From Pseudoalteromonas sp. Scap06 (GTDB lineage: Bacteria > Pseudomonadota > Gammaproteobacteria > Enterobacterales > Alteromonadaceae), in NCBI RefSeq assembly GCF_013394165.1, contig NZ_CP041330.1:2286501-2350500 (forward strand): a stretch of 64,000 nt of DNA. The letters run 5' to 3'. A program made the translations under genes and the position numbers. Numbering within the stretch: the first letter of the stretch is position 1; each line of letters opens with the position of its first letter. The notes beneath the pieces are model-generated. The model saw only the letters and a list, made by a program, of their open reading frames with translations, was not told where the DNA came from and did not search any database. Below, piece after piece: positions 9,127 through 18,221 of the stretch.

Positions 9127-9924
9127 TTAACTAGCTAATTTTTCTTTTGGAGGAAACTTAGGGTCGTGCAAACCAAGTGATTTAGCTTGCTCAACTAAAG
9201 TCATTATATCCATTTGAGATATTTCAAACAGATCATGAATCGAATTTATCGTGTAATACAATGGTTGCATAATATCTATACGGTACGGTGTACGTAGCAC
9301 ATCTAGCACATTCATTAGATTAATCTCTGGTGTATCTGAATACACGTATTGGGTTTCCCCTGGGCTTGATAAAATACCGCCACCGTAAATACGCAATCCT
9401 TTTTCAGTTTGCATCAAACCAAACTCAACGGTAAACCAGTACATGCGCGCTAAATAAACGCGATCTTTTTTCTCTGCCGCGTATCCTAGTTGCCCATACT
9501 TGTGGGTAAATTCTGCAAAGTCAGGATTGGTTAGCATGGCACAATGACCAAATATCTCATGAAAAATATCGGGTTCTTGTAAGTAGTCAAATTCTTCACG
9601 GCTACGAATAAAGGTCGCTACAGGAAATTGCTTGTTAGCGAGTAACCTAAAAAACTCATCAAAATCGATAAGTGCAGGTACAGGTGCAACCTGCCAACCT
9701 GTGGTTGCTAAAAGTACTTCGTTTAGCTCACTCAGCTGTGGGATACGATCATGAGGCAGATTGATTTTTTTCAATCCTTCCATGTACTCATCACAGGCTT
9801 TGCCTTCAATGCACGCAAGTTGGCGTGCTACAAGCTCAGACCAAATTTTATTTTCTTCATCGCTCCAATGTATAACCCCATTTTCATCAGGTGTTTTGGA
9901 GGTGTAATTACTTGCTTTAGCCAT
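9127..9924 (-). CDS. phhA: Phenylalanine 4-monooxygenase
   Basis: Hydroxylates L-phenylalanine to L-tyrosine with tetrahydropterin, O2 and non-haem iron, opening phenylalanine catabolism. The 265-residue protein is the short bacterial form without the mammalian regulatory domain. Iron ligands H122 and H127 (in FHEIFGHCAM) and E167 (FTVEFGL) are present. Operon with phhB. Two TyrR/PhhR-like boxes lie 144-236 bases upstream of the start, suggesting aromatic-amino-acid-responsive activation. Confidence 0.96.
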   Translation of the reverse strand: MAKASNYTSKTPDENGVIHWSDEENKIWSELVARQLACIEGKACDEYMEGLKKINLPHDRIPQLSELNEVLLATTGWQVAPVPALIDFDEFFRLLANKQFPVATFIRSREEFDYLQEPDIFHEIFGHCAMLTNPDFAEFTHKYGQLGYAAEKKDRVYLARMYWFTVEFGLMQTEKGLRIYGGGILSSPGETQYVYSDTPEINLMNVLDVLRTPYRIDIMQPLYYTINSIHDLFEISQMDIMTLVEQAKSLGLHDPKFPPKEKLAS

Positions 9925-9969
9925 AAATACCTTCTTTGGGATAAAACCCTAAATCGGTGTCAAAATAAC

Positions 9970-9985
9970 AGCCAAGTGCTTGGCT
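9970..9985. promoter_or_regulatory. Perfect 7-2-7 inverted repeat upstream of phhA
   Basis: AGCCAAG-TG-CTTGGCT lies 46-61 bases before the phhA start. It may be an operator or a leader hairpin; no known factor is assigned. Confidence 0.4.
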
Positions 9986-10067
9986 ATTCGATGTAGCCAT
10001 ACTATGCAAAAGTGAACAAAAGTTTAATAGCTTGACGCAGATCAATACTTTTGCAGATCACACAAAT

Positions 10068-10085
10068 CGTAAATTTAAAATTACA
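10068..10085 (-). promoter_or_regulatory. TyrR/PhhR-like box 1
   Basis: Reverse strand reads TGTAAT-N6-TTTACG, one base off in each half from the TyrR-family consensus TGTAAA-N6-TTTACA. It lies upstream of phhA and is almost identical to box 2. Confidence 0.5.
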
Positions 10086-10142
10086 CAAGAGCAAAGATAA
10101 AAGCACACACCATATTTATTGGTACCTATAGATAGAAATATT

Positions 10143-10160
10143 CGTAAACATTAAATTACA
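10143..10160 (-). promoter_or_regulatory. TyrR/PhhR-like box 2
   Basis: Again TGTAAT-N6-TTTACG on the reverse strand, exactly 75 bases from box 1 and just after the end of the methionine gamma-lyase gene. Two copies at about seven helical turns suggest cooperative binding or looping. Confidence 0.5.
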
Positions 10161-10162
10161 CC

Positions 10163-11344
10163 TCAGGATATTTTAGTAAATGCTTGGTTGAGATCGTTAA
10201 TAATATCGTTAACATCTTCAAGTCCAACTGATAAACGAATTAAACCATCACTAATTCCAGCTGCTAGTCTTTCTTCGGGAGTGTATGGCGAATGCGTCAT
10301 CGATGCAGGGTGTTGAATAAGCGTTTCAGCATCGCCTAAGCTAACCGCTAATGTGCACAGCTGCATACTATCAATAAACTGCTCACCGTCGGTTAAGCTC
10401 CCTTTAATTTCAAAGGCAATAACACCGCCAGCCGCTTTCATTTGCTTACCAATATACTTGTAACCTGGGTGAGACTTAAGCCCAGGGTAATACACTTTAT
10501 TTACTTGCGGATGAGCTTCTAAATACTCAGCAATCGTTTGCGCACTTTGGCAATGGCGTTCAACGCGAATAGCTAAAGTTTTTAAGCCGCGGTTTATTAA
10601 CCACGCATCGTGTGGACTAATAGTGGCACCAATATCTTTAAGCACGGTCATTTTAATCTGTGTAATATGCTCAAGTGAACCACACACAATACCCGCAACA
10701 ACATCGCCGTGACCATTTAAATACTTGGTCGCGCTATGCATTATAATATCGATACCGTACTTTTTTGGTGACTGCAGCAGCGGGGTTAAAAAAGTATTGT
10801 CGACCACACTCAGTAAATTATGCTGTTTAGCAACATCGCCAATAAGTGCTAAATCAATCACTGCCATGGTTGGATTGATTGGTGTTTCTACAAATATCAT
10901 TTTTGAGTTAGGCTTAATGGCTGCGCGCAGTTCACTTTCATTGGTCATATCAACAAAGGTGACTTCAATTCCCCATCGCGGCAACATATGCGAAAAAAAA
11001 GCAAAAGTGCAGCCATACAGAGCGCTTGATGCAATTAAGTGATCGCCTTGCGATAGGAAGCTTAGTACCGAAGCCGATACAGCCCCCATACCTGTTGCCG
11101 TGGCGGCGGCGGCCTCACAGCCTTCTAATTGCGCCACTTTTTGCTCAAGTTCAGTCGTGGTAGGGTTACCTAAACGCGTGTAAATATAACCGGGCTCTTC
11201 ACCTGCAAAGCGGGCAGCACCTTGGGCGGCATTTTCAAAATGAAACGTAGACGTTTGATACAAAGGTGAGGTTAATGCGCCATGCGGATCATTTGCTTTT
11301 TGTGGGCCATGGATACATTGGGTATTTTGATGATGCTTGCTCAT
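10163..11344 (-). CDS. Methionine gamma-lyase
   Basis: PLP enzyme that splits L-methionine into methanethiol, ammonia and 2-oxobutyrate. The 393-residue protein belongs to the Cys/Met metabolism family; the PLP lysine is K207 in HSATKYLNGHGD. Assignment to the gamma-lyase rather than to cystathionine gamma-synthase (metB) rests on ALYGCTFAF with C112, matching the substrate-site cysteine C116 of the Pseudomonas putida enzyme at a constant offset of four from K211, and on the C-terminal QHPASMTHSPYTPEER block. It stands as a single gene upstream of phhA. A closely related beta/gamma-elimination activity on cysteine or homocysteine cannot be excluded. Confidence 0.85.
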   Translation of the reverse strand: MSKHHQNTQCIHGPQKANDPHGALTSPLYQTSTFHFENAAQGAARFAGEEPGYIYTRLGNPTTTELEQKVAQLEGCEAAAATATGMGAVSASVLSFLSQGDHLIASSALYGCTFAFFSHMLPRWGIEVTFVDMTNESELRAAIKPNSKMIFVETPINPTMAVIDLALIGDVAKQHNLLSVVDNTFLTPLLQSPKKYGIDIIMHSATKYLNGHGDVVAGIVCGSLEHITQIKMTVLKDIGATISPHDAWLINRGLKTLAIRVERHCQSAQTIAEYLEAHPQVNKVYYPGLKSHPGYKYIGKQMKAAGGVIAFEIKGSLTDGEQFIDSMQLCTLAVSLGDAETLIQHPASMTHSPYTPEERLAAGISDGLIRLSVGLEDVNDIINDLNQAFTKIS

Positions 11345-11489
11345 TGTGTGTTCTCGTTTTTATTATGTGTGTCAATAGCATAAATAAAACGCACCGCACT
11401 TAAAATCACAAGCATGCCGGATGCTCAGATGGCTATTTGTGCAAACTTTACCCAAAAAGCTGTACACAAATATTGCCAACGAAGTCTCA

Positions 11490-12515
11490 CTACTTAGTTT
11501 CAGCTCCCTTACGGCTCATAATTTTACTCGCAATCCCTTGGACTGTGCCTTTTAACAAGCTACGCTTGTTTTCAAGACGCGGTAAGGGTCGGCTTAATTC
11601 CATAGCTTTGTAACCAATACGCGCTGTAAATATACCGGCACTAACACCTTGTGCAGCTCGCCCTGAAAGCTTGCCTAATAATTCAGCACTGAGTGCCGTG
11701 GCGGCTAAATCAGATACGAGCTCTGCACTGCCTACAAACATTACTTGCTTAATAAGCATGCGGTAAAGTTTAATACGGCTGGCATAACCAAAGCCAATGC
11801 CATATATGCGGCCTATTTGCTCTATTAATTTAGTGCCACGCCACAGCACAGCCATCATATCCACCAGCGCAATTGGGCTTAGAGCAACTAATAAAGCTGA
11901 CTCTGTTGCAAAACGGTTTATTAACTTTTTAGCTTGATTGTCTTGCGTTATCAGTAAGCTATTCGCGTACAGAGACATTATTTCTTTGTCACTGTGGTGC
12001 GTAGCGACCTGATTTTTAAAGTTTTCGAAATTATCTAATTGCTGATGTTTATTAAGCTTTTCAAGCCAAGGTATCGCCCCGCCTACCTGCTCACTATTGA
12101 GCAAACGGTTAGCTTCATGGCGGTGTAGCTGATTACGCTTTAAGCTGCGTAACATTCTATATTCACGCCACAATAAACGCGATATCAGGAGTACACCGGT
12201 TATTACAGCGGTTAAGTACACCCCACCTAAAATAACAGACTGCTGAAACGCCAATACAATTGAAAATGCGAACTCAAGTAATATTAAAACAATAAAGCTC
12301 AGTGCAAATAGGCCTTTAAGGGTTTGCCACTTAGACTTTTTATATACAGGCTCAATATCGATTTCAGGTTCAATTAGCTCGTCACTATCTTTGCTAGGCT
12401 GCTCACTTTGTCCCTGCTCTACGACTTTAGCCGCTAATAAATCTGGTTCATTTTGCTCAATATTTTGGGCATTAATACGACGCCCAGCTTGAAATTGGTG
12501 TGTTGACTCACTCAT
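11490..12515 (-). CDS. ycjF: YcjF-like membrane protein (TIGR01620 / DUF697)
   Basis: Companion membrane protein of YcjX in the phage-shock regulon. The 341 residues begin with a charged cytoplasmic stretch, then two hydrophobic helices (about 69-110) and a C-terminal DUF697-type region (about 205-330) rich in small residues. Its start codon overlaps the end of ycjX by four bases (12512-12515), showing translational coupling. The biochemical role is unknown; membrane stress function is inferred from the family and the neighbours. Confidence 0.88.
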   Translation of the reverse strand: MSESTHQFQAGRRINAQNIEQNEPDLLAAKVVEQGQSEQPSKDSDELIEPEIDIEPVYKKSKWQTLKGLFALSFIVLILLEFAFSIVLAFQQSVILGGVYLTAVITGVLLISRLLWREYRMLRSLKRNQLHRHEANRLLNSEQVGGAIPWLEKLNKHQQLDNFENFKNQVATHHSDKEIMSLYANSLLITQDNQAKKLINRFATESALLVALSPIALVDMMAVLWRGTKLIEQIGRIYGIGFGYASRIKLYRMLIKQVMFVGSAELVSDLAATALSAELLGKLSGRAAQGVSAGIFTARIGYKAMELSRPLPRLENKRSLLKGTVQGIASKIMSRKGAETK

Positions 12516-13930
12516 GTTAACTTATCTCCTAACAAGTACTGCATCACATGGTCTAAGCGAATGTGCTTAAGCTGTTGATCTGGGCTTGGCATAGGTGCAA
12601 ATGATAAAAACTCAAACCCATGTGCTGGCCACTCACTTTTATTAAGCATTCTGCTCGGCGGCTGAGGAGGCAGGTAAGTTAGCCACTGTTGTTCATTCAA
12701 TGGCTTGCCATAGATACAGTCGAGTGTTTGCCCTTTATCAACCACTTGGCGGGGCACAGTGGCAGCAATTGATGACATCGCCAATGTTTCTATTTTAACC
12801 CCATCAAATTTTAAGTGATTACTTTGCTCTTTAACTAACGAATCGAGTAACAATGCAAGATCTTTGTGATGCTTCGCACTGATGTGATCGGACTTATTAG
12901 CAGCAAATAATATTTTATCTATATTAGGTTTAAACAAGCGTTTAAAAAAACCGGAATCACCATAGCTAAAGTGTGACAATAACTGATTGATCACTCGACT
13001 TTGCTCAGCCAACGTTTCATAACCTTCATTTAATGCACTCAGTACATCTACCAAGACGATTTGACGGTCAAAATGGCGAAAATGCTCATTATAAAAAGGT
13101 TTAACGACTTCTTTTACGTAAGCATCAAAACGTTTAATTAAATGCGCTAAGTTAGAACCCGCTACTACATCGTCACTTATTTTTTTAGGACTAATTGGAA
13201 AAAATAGTAATAATGGTGCACCTTGCAAGTCACCCGGCATTAACATACGCCCTGGCTGTAACATGGCAAGCTTAGTGTCTTTTTTTAGCCCTACCAACAT
13301 GGTTTGATAACATCGTGCAATATCAGCCAGTGCGTTTTCATCTACCGGTGCATCTAAATCAATCAGCTCTATGGATTGTAAAAATTCAGCTGAGCTTTGA
13401 TCACGTGGCGTTTGGCTTAGCAATGGATATTGTTGCTCGCACCACTGTTCAAAGCTTTGCCCGAGCATAGGTAGGTCAAGCAACCACTCACCAGGATAGT
13501 CAATAATATCTAAATACAGCGTCGATTGTGGTGAGAAATGACCGCGCAGACCCGCGTTGCTTTGATATTTAATCGCCAAACGTAAAGTATTTATTCGCTC
13601 GGTAGAAGCGGGCCATGCAGGGTCGCCTTCACTTGGTAGTAAAGCACTTATTGCACGGTTGTAATCAAAAGTGGGAACATTTAATGCCTCTTGCGGCACA
13701 ATTTTAGTAGCAATATGGCGATGTTCACGCATTACATCAAAAAAAGGTAAGTTGTTGTCATTCGCCTGAGAGGTTAAATGTTTAACTAGCGCGCTAATGA
13801 ACGCCGTTTTACCACTGCCGCTCAGCCCTGTTACGGCAAGTTTAACGTGTTGATCTAAACTACGGTGCAGGGCTTTTTGTGCTTTGCCTTTAACGCTTTT
13901 AAAGGTCTTTTTTGCAAATGATTGGCTCAT
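12512..13930 (-). CDS. ycjX: YcjX-like P-loop protein (DUF463)
   Basis: Predicted nucleotide-binding protein of the DUF463 family, dynamin/GTPase-like, expressed with the psp genes. The 472 residues carry a Walker A motif GLSGSGKTAF near residues 35-44, and the conserved YLDIIDYPGEWLLDLP segment. It lies 64 bases after pspC on the same strand and overlaps ycjF. A short inverted repeat (13941-13947 with 13976-13982) occupies the gap to pspC. Activity is not established. Confidence 0.9.
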   Translation of the reverse strand: MSQSFAKKTFKSVKGKAQKALHRSLDQHVKLAVTGLSGSGKTAFISALVKHLTSQANDNNLPFFDVMREHRHIATKIVPQEALNVPTFDYNRAISALLPSEGDPAWPASTERINTLRLAIKYQSNAGLRGHFSPQSTLYLDIIDYPGEWLLDLPMLGQSFEQWCEQQYPLLSQTPRDQSSAEFLQSIELIDLDAPVDENALADIARCYQTMLVGLKKDTKLAMLQPGRMLMPGDLQGAPLLLFFPISPKKISDDVVAGSNLAHLIKRFDAYVKEVVKPFYNEHFRHFDRQIVLVDVLSALNEGYETLAEQSRVINQLLSHFSYGDSGFFKRLFKPNIDKILFAANKSDHISAKHHKDLALLLDSLVKEQSNHLKFDGVKIETLAMSSIAATVPRQVVDKGQTLDCIYGKPLNEQQWLTYLPPQPPSRMLNKSEWPAHGFEFLSFAPMPSPDQQLKHIRLDHVMQYLLGDKLT

Positions 13931-13993
13931 AAAGTGTTTTGCACCTTAGTTGCCGTCATTGATCACGCTGCAAACAAGGTGCTTATTAATCCT

Positions 13994-14395
13994 TTAAAGT
14001 TTATTAATTTCACGGCTGACCGTAAACTCGCTTGAAGTAACGTAGCGTTCCATGTTTTGAAGGCGGCTATCTACACGGGTCAATCGCTCTTTTAAGTCTT
14101 GAAGCGCACGACGCGGTGGCTCGCCTTTTTGCCATACTTTAAATTTTACTTCTAGCGGATCACCGCCATACGTTGATTGTGTTTTACTTACGGCACTGGG
14201 TTGTTTTTTATCTAAAATAAACCACGCTGCAATATACGCCACCACAAATAATGGGCCACCAGTTAGTAGCACAGCACTAACAAAAATAATGCGAACTAAC
14301 CATAACTCCATATTAAAGTAGTCACTTAATCCCGCACATACACCGGCAATTTTACCGCGTTGTGGGTCTCTTAATAATTCGCGTTTGGTGTTCAT
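13994..14395 (-). CDS. pspC: Phage shock protein C
   Basis: Inner-membrane sensor that, with PspB, relieves PspA inhibition of PspF when the membrane is stressed. The protein starts MNTKRELLRDPQRGKIAGVC; the PspC domain has the typical GVCAGLSDYFNME and a membrane helix (VLLTGGPLFVVAYIAAWFIL), followed by a cytoplasmic C-terminal helix. I used the ATG at 14395, whose ATGA overlaps the pspB stop, over an upstream GTG at 14410. Length is then 133 residues. Confidence 0.93.
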   Translation of the reverse strand: MNTKRELLRDPQRGKIAGVCAGLSDYFNMELWLVRIIFVSAVLLTGGPLFVVAYIAAWFILDKKQPSAVSKTQSTYGGDPLEVKFKVWQKGEPPRRALQDLKERLTRVDSRLQNMERYVTSSEFTVSREINKL

Positions 14396-14625
14396 ACTTT
14401 TTGTCTCCACTGTGGTGACTCTTGATCAAGTAACGCTTCTAATGTCTCGATTCTATCAGTCATTTTTTCAGCTTTTTGAGCAAGTTCTAATAACTGGTGA
14501 TGCTCATGCTCGCTTAACCCTTGGCTTACCTGCTTTTTGCTTCGATAGTGTAAAATTAACCACAATGGCGCAACAAAAATCATAAACATAACAAATGGTA
14601 CAATTATTACGTCTGAATCAAACAT
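14392..14625 (-). CDS. pspB: Phage shock protein B
   Basis: Small inner-membrane partner of PspC. The start at 14625 follows a strong AGGAGAGGAT and gives MFDSDVIIVPFVMFMIFVAP, 77 residues, the usual PspB size; the longer frame to 14670 adds 15 residues with no support. An N-terminal membrane helix is followed by a charged coiled-coil tail (HHQLLELAQKAEKMTDRIETL in part). Lies between pspA and pspC and overlaps pspC by four bases. Confidence 0.93.
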   Translation of the reverse strand: MFDSDVIIVPFVMFMIFVAPLWLILHYRSKKQVSQGLSEHEHHQLLELAQKAEKMTDRIETLEALLDQESPQWRQKV

Positions 14626-14688
14626 AATCCTCTCCTGACAATCCGTATTCAATGTTGATGTCAGGGGCACAAGGCCCCTGTTTTATAT

Positions 14689-15348
14689 TTATTTATTCGA
14701 GAGTTTCTTTTTAAGTTCAGCTAACTCGTCGTCAATTTTTTCATTCTTTTGTAAATCAGCAATTTCATCTGCTAACGTTTGTTTACCCAAATCGTAAGAC
14801 TCTATTTGAGATTCTAGCCCATCAATTTTGGTTTCGTAACGTTCAAAACGATTAAGTGCATCATCCACTTTAGAACTATCAAGTGCTTTTTTAACCTCAA
14901 GGCGCGACTCAGCCGAGCGTTGACGTAAAATAATAGCTTTTTGACGTGCTTTAGCATCCGCTAGTTTCTCTTGTAGCGTAGTCACTTCTTGCTGTAGTTT
15001 CTCGATATGAGATTCTACATGATCAAGTTCACTTTCTACTGCGGCGACTGCATCTGCTGATTTTTGCTTTTCAAGTAAAGCCGAGCGAGCTAAATCATCA
15101 CGATCTTTGCTCAGTGCTAATTCGGCTTTGTCTTGCCAATCGCTTACTTGAGCTTTTAGTGTATCTACGCGACGTACTAATTCTTTTTTCTCAGCAAGGG
15201 TTTTTGCTGACGTAGAGCGTACCTCTACAAGTGTATCTTCCATCTCTTGGATAATAAGACGAACCATTTTTTCAGGATCTTCTGCTTTATCTAAAATGGC
15301 ATTGATATTAGAATTAACAATGTCTGCAAAACGTGAAAAAATTCCCAT
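14689..15348 (-). CDS. pspA: Phage shock protein A
   Basis: Peripheral inner-membrane ESCRT-III-like protein that stabilises damaged membranes and, unstressed, inhibits PspF. The 219 residues are almost all coiled coil after the N-terminal amphipathic helix MGIFSRFADIVNSNINAILD. The conserved PEKMVRLIIQEMEDTLVEVR segment follows. First gene of pspABC-ycjXF, preceded by a sigma-54-type promoter and divergent from pspF. Confidence 0.96.
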   Translation of the reverse strand: MGIFSRFADIVNSNINAILDKAEDPEKMVRLIIQEMEDTLVEVRSTSAKTLAEKKELVRRVDTLKAQVSDWQDKAELALSKDRDDLARSALLEKQKSADAVAAVESELDHVESHIEKLQQEVTTLQEKLADAKARQKAIILRQRSAESRLEVKKALDSSKVDDALNRFERYETKIDGLESQIESYDLGKQTLADEIADLQKNEKIDDELAELKKKLSNK

Positions 15349-15395
15349 AACATATACCTCTATTATTTAATCTAAATGTGTCTGCTTTTATTAGT

Positions 15396-15412
15396 ATCAA
15401 TATGCTTGCCAA
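15396..15412 (-). promoter_or_regulatory. Sigma-54-type promoter of pspA
   Basis: Reverse strand TTGGCAAG-CATA-TTGAT matches the -24/-12 consensus YTGGCACG-N4-TTGCW except at two positions (CA for AC context and GA for GC at -12). It lies about 50 bases before pspA, divergent from the sigma-54 activator pspF, which is exactly the known arrangement. Confidence 0.7.
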
Positions 15413-15534
15413 CTTTTATATTTTTAAAATACCATTTATTTTCAATATGTTAAATGTAAATTACAAATTACTTTTGTTATCCTTCATAATGAAATACACT
15501 AACTGTTAGTAAAAATGACTAAGAGTTAGGAAAT

Positions 15535-16599
15535 ATGAGTCAATATCGCCAACAGGACAATTTACTTGGCCAATCAGACAGCTTTTTATCGGTGCTTGAT
15601 CAGGTTTCGCAACTGGCTAACCTAGATAAACCCGTACTCATTATTGGTGAACGTGGTACCGGTAAAGAGCTAATTGCAGCACGTTTACACTTTTTATCCA
15701 AGCGCTGGGATCAAAATTACGTCAAGCTTAACTGTGCGGCTTTAAACGAAAACCTACTCGAGAGTGAATTATTTGGTCATGAAAGTGGTGCTTTCACAGG
15801 CGCAAGTAAACGCCATGAAGGCCGCTTCGAACGTGCTAATAGCGGCACCTTATTCTTAGATGAGTTAGCAAATACCTCTGCCATGGTTCAAGAAAAGCTA
15901 CTAAGAGTGATTGAGTATGGTGAATTTGAGCGTGTTGGCGGCAAGCAAACCGTTAAAGTAGATACTCGCTTAGTCTGTGCAACCAATGAAGACTTGCCAC
16001 ATTTAGCCGAGCAAGGTGAATTTAGAAGTGATTTACTCGATAGGCTCGCGTTTGATGTGATCACCTTACCGCCACTGCGTGAACGTCAAGATGACATTAT
16101 GTTACTGGCAGAACAATTTGCGATGAATATGGCACGAGACCTTGAGTGGGAGCTATTTAGTGGCTTTACCCGCAGTGCACAAGAAAGTTTGCTCAGTTAT
16201 GAGTGGCCAGGTAATGTCCGTGAACTTAAAAATGTGGTGGAGCGAAGTCTGTATCGCCACGGCAATGAACATATTCCTGTACATAAAATTATTTTAGACC
16301 CATTCGAAAGTCGCTTTAGACCTAAAGCCCGCATAAAACATGCACAAGCACCTGCTATAATACAATCTGAACCGACTACTCATGCCCAACCTGCAGAAGC
16401 GCCTGTAGCATTGAGTTCAAGTACCAAAGAACCTGAGTTTCCATGCGACTTAAAAACGCTCTCTAATGAATTTGAAATTACATTGATAAAAAAAGCATTA
16501 GAACATAGCCAATTTAATCAAAAGAAGACTGCAGAAGTACTTGGTTTAACGTATCATCAACTACGTGGTTATTTGAAAAAATACAATTTGCTAGAATAG
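15535..16599 (+). CDS. pspF: Sigma-54-dependent psp operon activator
   Basis: AAA+ enhancer-binding protein that drives sigma-54 transcription of pspA. The 354 residues lack a receiver domain and start directly with the AAA+ module: Walker A GERGTGKEL near 39-47, the sigma-54 contact loop GAFTGA near 94-99, Walker B GTLFLDE, and a Fis-type helix-turn-helix at the C-terminus (KKTAEVLGLTYHQLRGYLKK). The start has TTAGGA upstream. The divergent region with pspA should hold its binding sites, so autoregulation is likely. Followed by sapA. Confidence 0.95.
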   Translation: MSQYRQQDNLLGQSDSFLSVLDQVSQLANLDKPVLIIGERGTGKELIAARLHFLSKRWDQNYVKLNCAALNENLLESELFGHESGAFTGASKRHEGRFERANSGTLFLDELANTSAMVQEKLLRVIEYGEFERVGGKQTVKVDTRLVCATNEDLPHLAEQGEFRSDLLDRLAFDVITLPPLRERQDDIMLLAEQFAMNMARDLEWELFSGFTRSAQESLLSYEWPGNVRELKNVVERSLYRHGNEHIPVHKIILDPFESRFRPKARIKHAQAPAIIQSEPTTHAQPAEAPVALSSSTKEPEFPCDLKTLSNEFEITLIKKALEHSQFNQKKTAEVLGLTYHQLRGYLKKYNLLE

Positions 16600-16613
16600 T
16601 AGAGGTTGTGCGG

Positions 16614-18221
16614 GTGCATAAATTATTACTTGCTTTAATATCATTGAGCTTAGTAGGTTGCATTGATAGTAAAGAAGAAATCTTAGAAGAAAAAAACCAA
16701 GGCCTCGTTTATTGCGCCGAGGCTAATCCTGTGTCGTTTAACCCACAAGTCACAACCACAGGGTCGACTATCGATATTATTGCTAACCAGTTATACGACC
16801 GGTTAATTAGTATTGACCCCGTGACCGCCGAATTTAAGAGTGAACTTGCCACTGATTGGAAAATCAGTAAAGACGGTAAATCGGTTACCTTCACTTTGCG
16901 CAAAGGAGTTAAGTTTCATACCACCTCTTATTTTACTCCTAGTCGTGAATTTAACGCTGATGATGTAATATTTACTTTTAGTCGATTATTCGACGTTTAT
17001 AATCCTTATCACTTTATTGGCGATGCTAATTACCCTTATTTTCAAAGTGTGGGGATTGATCAGCTAATTCGTAAAATTGTTAGAGTCTCTGATCATCAAG
17101 TCCGATTTGAGCTATTTAATCCCGAGAGCAGCTTTTTAGCTAATATGGCGACCGATTTTGCTGTCGTGCTCTCTAAAGAATATGCCATGGCGCTCAAAGC
17201 TAATAATCAAGAAAACCTATTTGATCAATACCCGATTGGTACGGGTCCTTATATTTACAAAGAGTATCGACGCGACCATTTAGTACGCTTTTATAAAAAC
17301 GCTGATTATTGGAAACATGATGTTGCCCTTGAGCAGTTGGTGTACGACATTACTCCAAATGGTACCACCCGTATCGCAAAAATATTGACCAAAGAATGTG
17401 ATGTTACTGCACACCCAAGCAGTGCCCAATTAAGTATCTTAGCGCAACGTGATGATATTAATGTTGAAAGAGAAACTAACTTAAATATTGGTTACTGGGC
17501 ATTTAATACCGAGCGTCCACCTTTTGATAACCTAAAAGTACGTCAAGCATTAGTTCATGCCATTGATATAGATAAAATAATGCAGGCGGTGTATTACGGT
17601 AATGGCTTGCGTGCACAGTCTATTCTTCCGCCTACGTCTTGGGCGTTTGAACTACAAAAAAACATGCCTATTTTTGACCCACAGTTGGCAAAAAGGTTAT
17701 TAACTGAAGCCGGTTTTCCAAAAGGCTTTGATATGAGCATTTGGGCTATGCCGGTAAGCCGTATTTATAACCCCAACGCCCGCAAAATGGCTGAGCTAAT
17801 GCAAAGTGATTTACGCAAAATTGGCGTTAACGTAAATATTGTTGAATATGAATGGAACACCTTTATTCAACGCATTGGAGAACATCGCCACGACAGTGTG
17901 TTATTAGGTTGGGCAGCTGATACGCCTGATCCCGATAACTTTTTTAGCCCATTATTAAGTTGTACTGCGACATTCAGCGGCAAAAACCCCGCAAACTGGT
18001 GTAATCCTGAATTTGATTTACTGCTAACCAAAGCGTTAGACACCACAGATTTAAATTTACGTAAACAATATTATGACGCAGCACAGAGTATGATCATCAA
18101 ACAATTGCCTCTACTGCCAATTGCCCACGGCATGCGTTTTCAAGCAAGTAGTGCAGATGTTGAGGGCATTACCTTAGGGCCATTCGGTGCTATTTCGTTG
18201 GCTAACGCGAGGAAAAAATAA
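16614..18221 (+). CDS. sapA: SapA-type peptide ABC transporter, substrate-binding lipoprotein
   Basis: Solute-binding protein family 5 member. The N-terminus MHKLLLALISLSLVGCIDSK is a lipoprotein signal with lipobox LVGC, so it is anchored in a membrane facing the periplasm. The mature part has the family 5 signature and the C-terminal GWAADTPDPDNFFSPLL segment. Length 535 against 547 in E. coli. A GTG at 16608 begins the longest frame but sits only two bases after AGAGG; the GTG at 16614 has correct spacing and was chosen. Starts the sapABCDF operon directly after pspF, a neighbourhood also found in enterobacteria. Confidence 0.9.
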   Translation: MHKLLLALISLSLVGCIDSKEEILEEKNQGLVYCAEANPVSFNPQVTTTGSTIDIIANQLYDRLISIDPVTAEFKSELATDWKISKDGKSVTFTLRKGVKFHTTSYFTPSREFNADDVIFTFSRLFDVYNPYHFIGDANYPYFQSVGIDQLIRKIVRVSDHQVRFELFNPESSFLANMATDFAVVLSKEYAMALKANNQENLFDQYPIGTGPYIYKEYRRDHLVRFYKNADYWKHDVALEQLVYDITPNGTTRIAKILTKECDVTAHPSSAQLSILAQRDDINVERETNLNIGYWAFNTERPPFDNLKVRQALVHAIDIDKIMQAVYYGNGLRAQSILPPTSWAFELQKNMPIFDPQLAKRLLTEAGFPKGFDMSIWAMPVSRIYNPNARKMAELMQSDLRKIGVNVNIVEYEWNTFIQRIGEHRHDSVLLGWAADTPDPDNFFSPLLSCTATFSGKNPANWCNPEFDLLLTKALDTTDLNLRKQYYDAAQSMIIKQLPLLPIAHGMRFQASSADVEGITLGPFGAISLANARKK

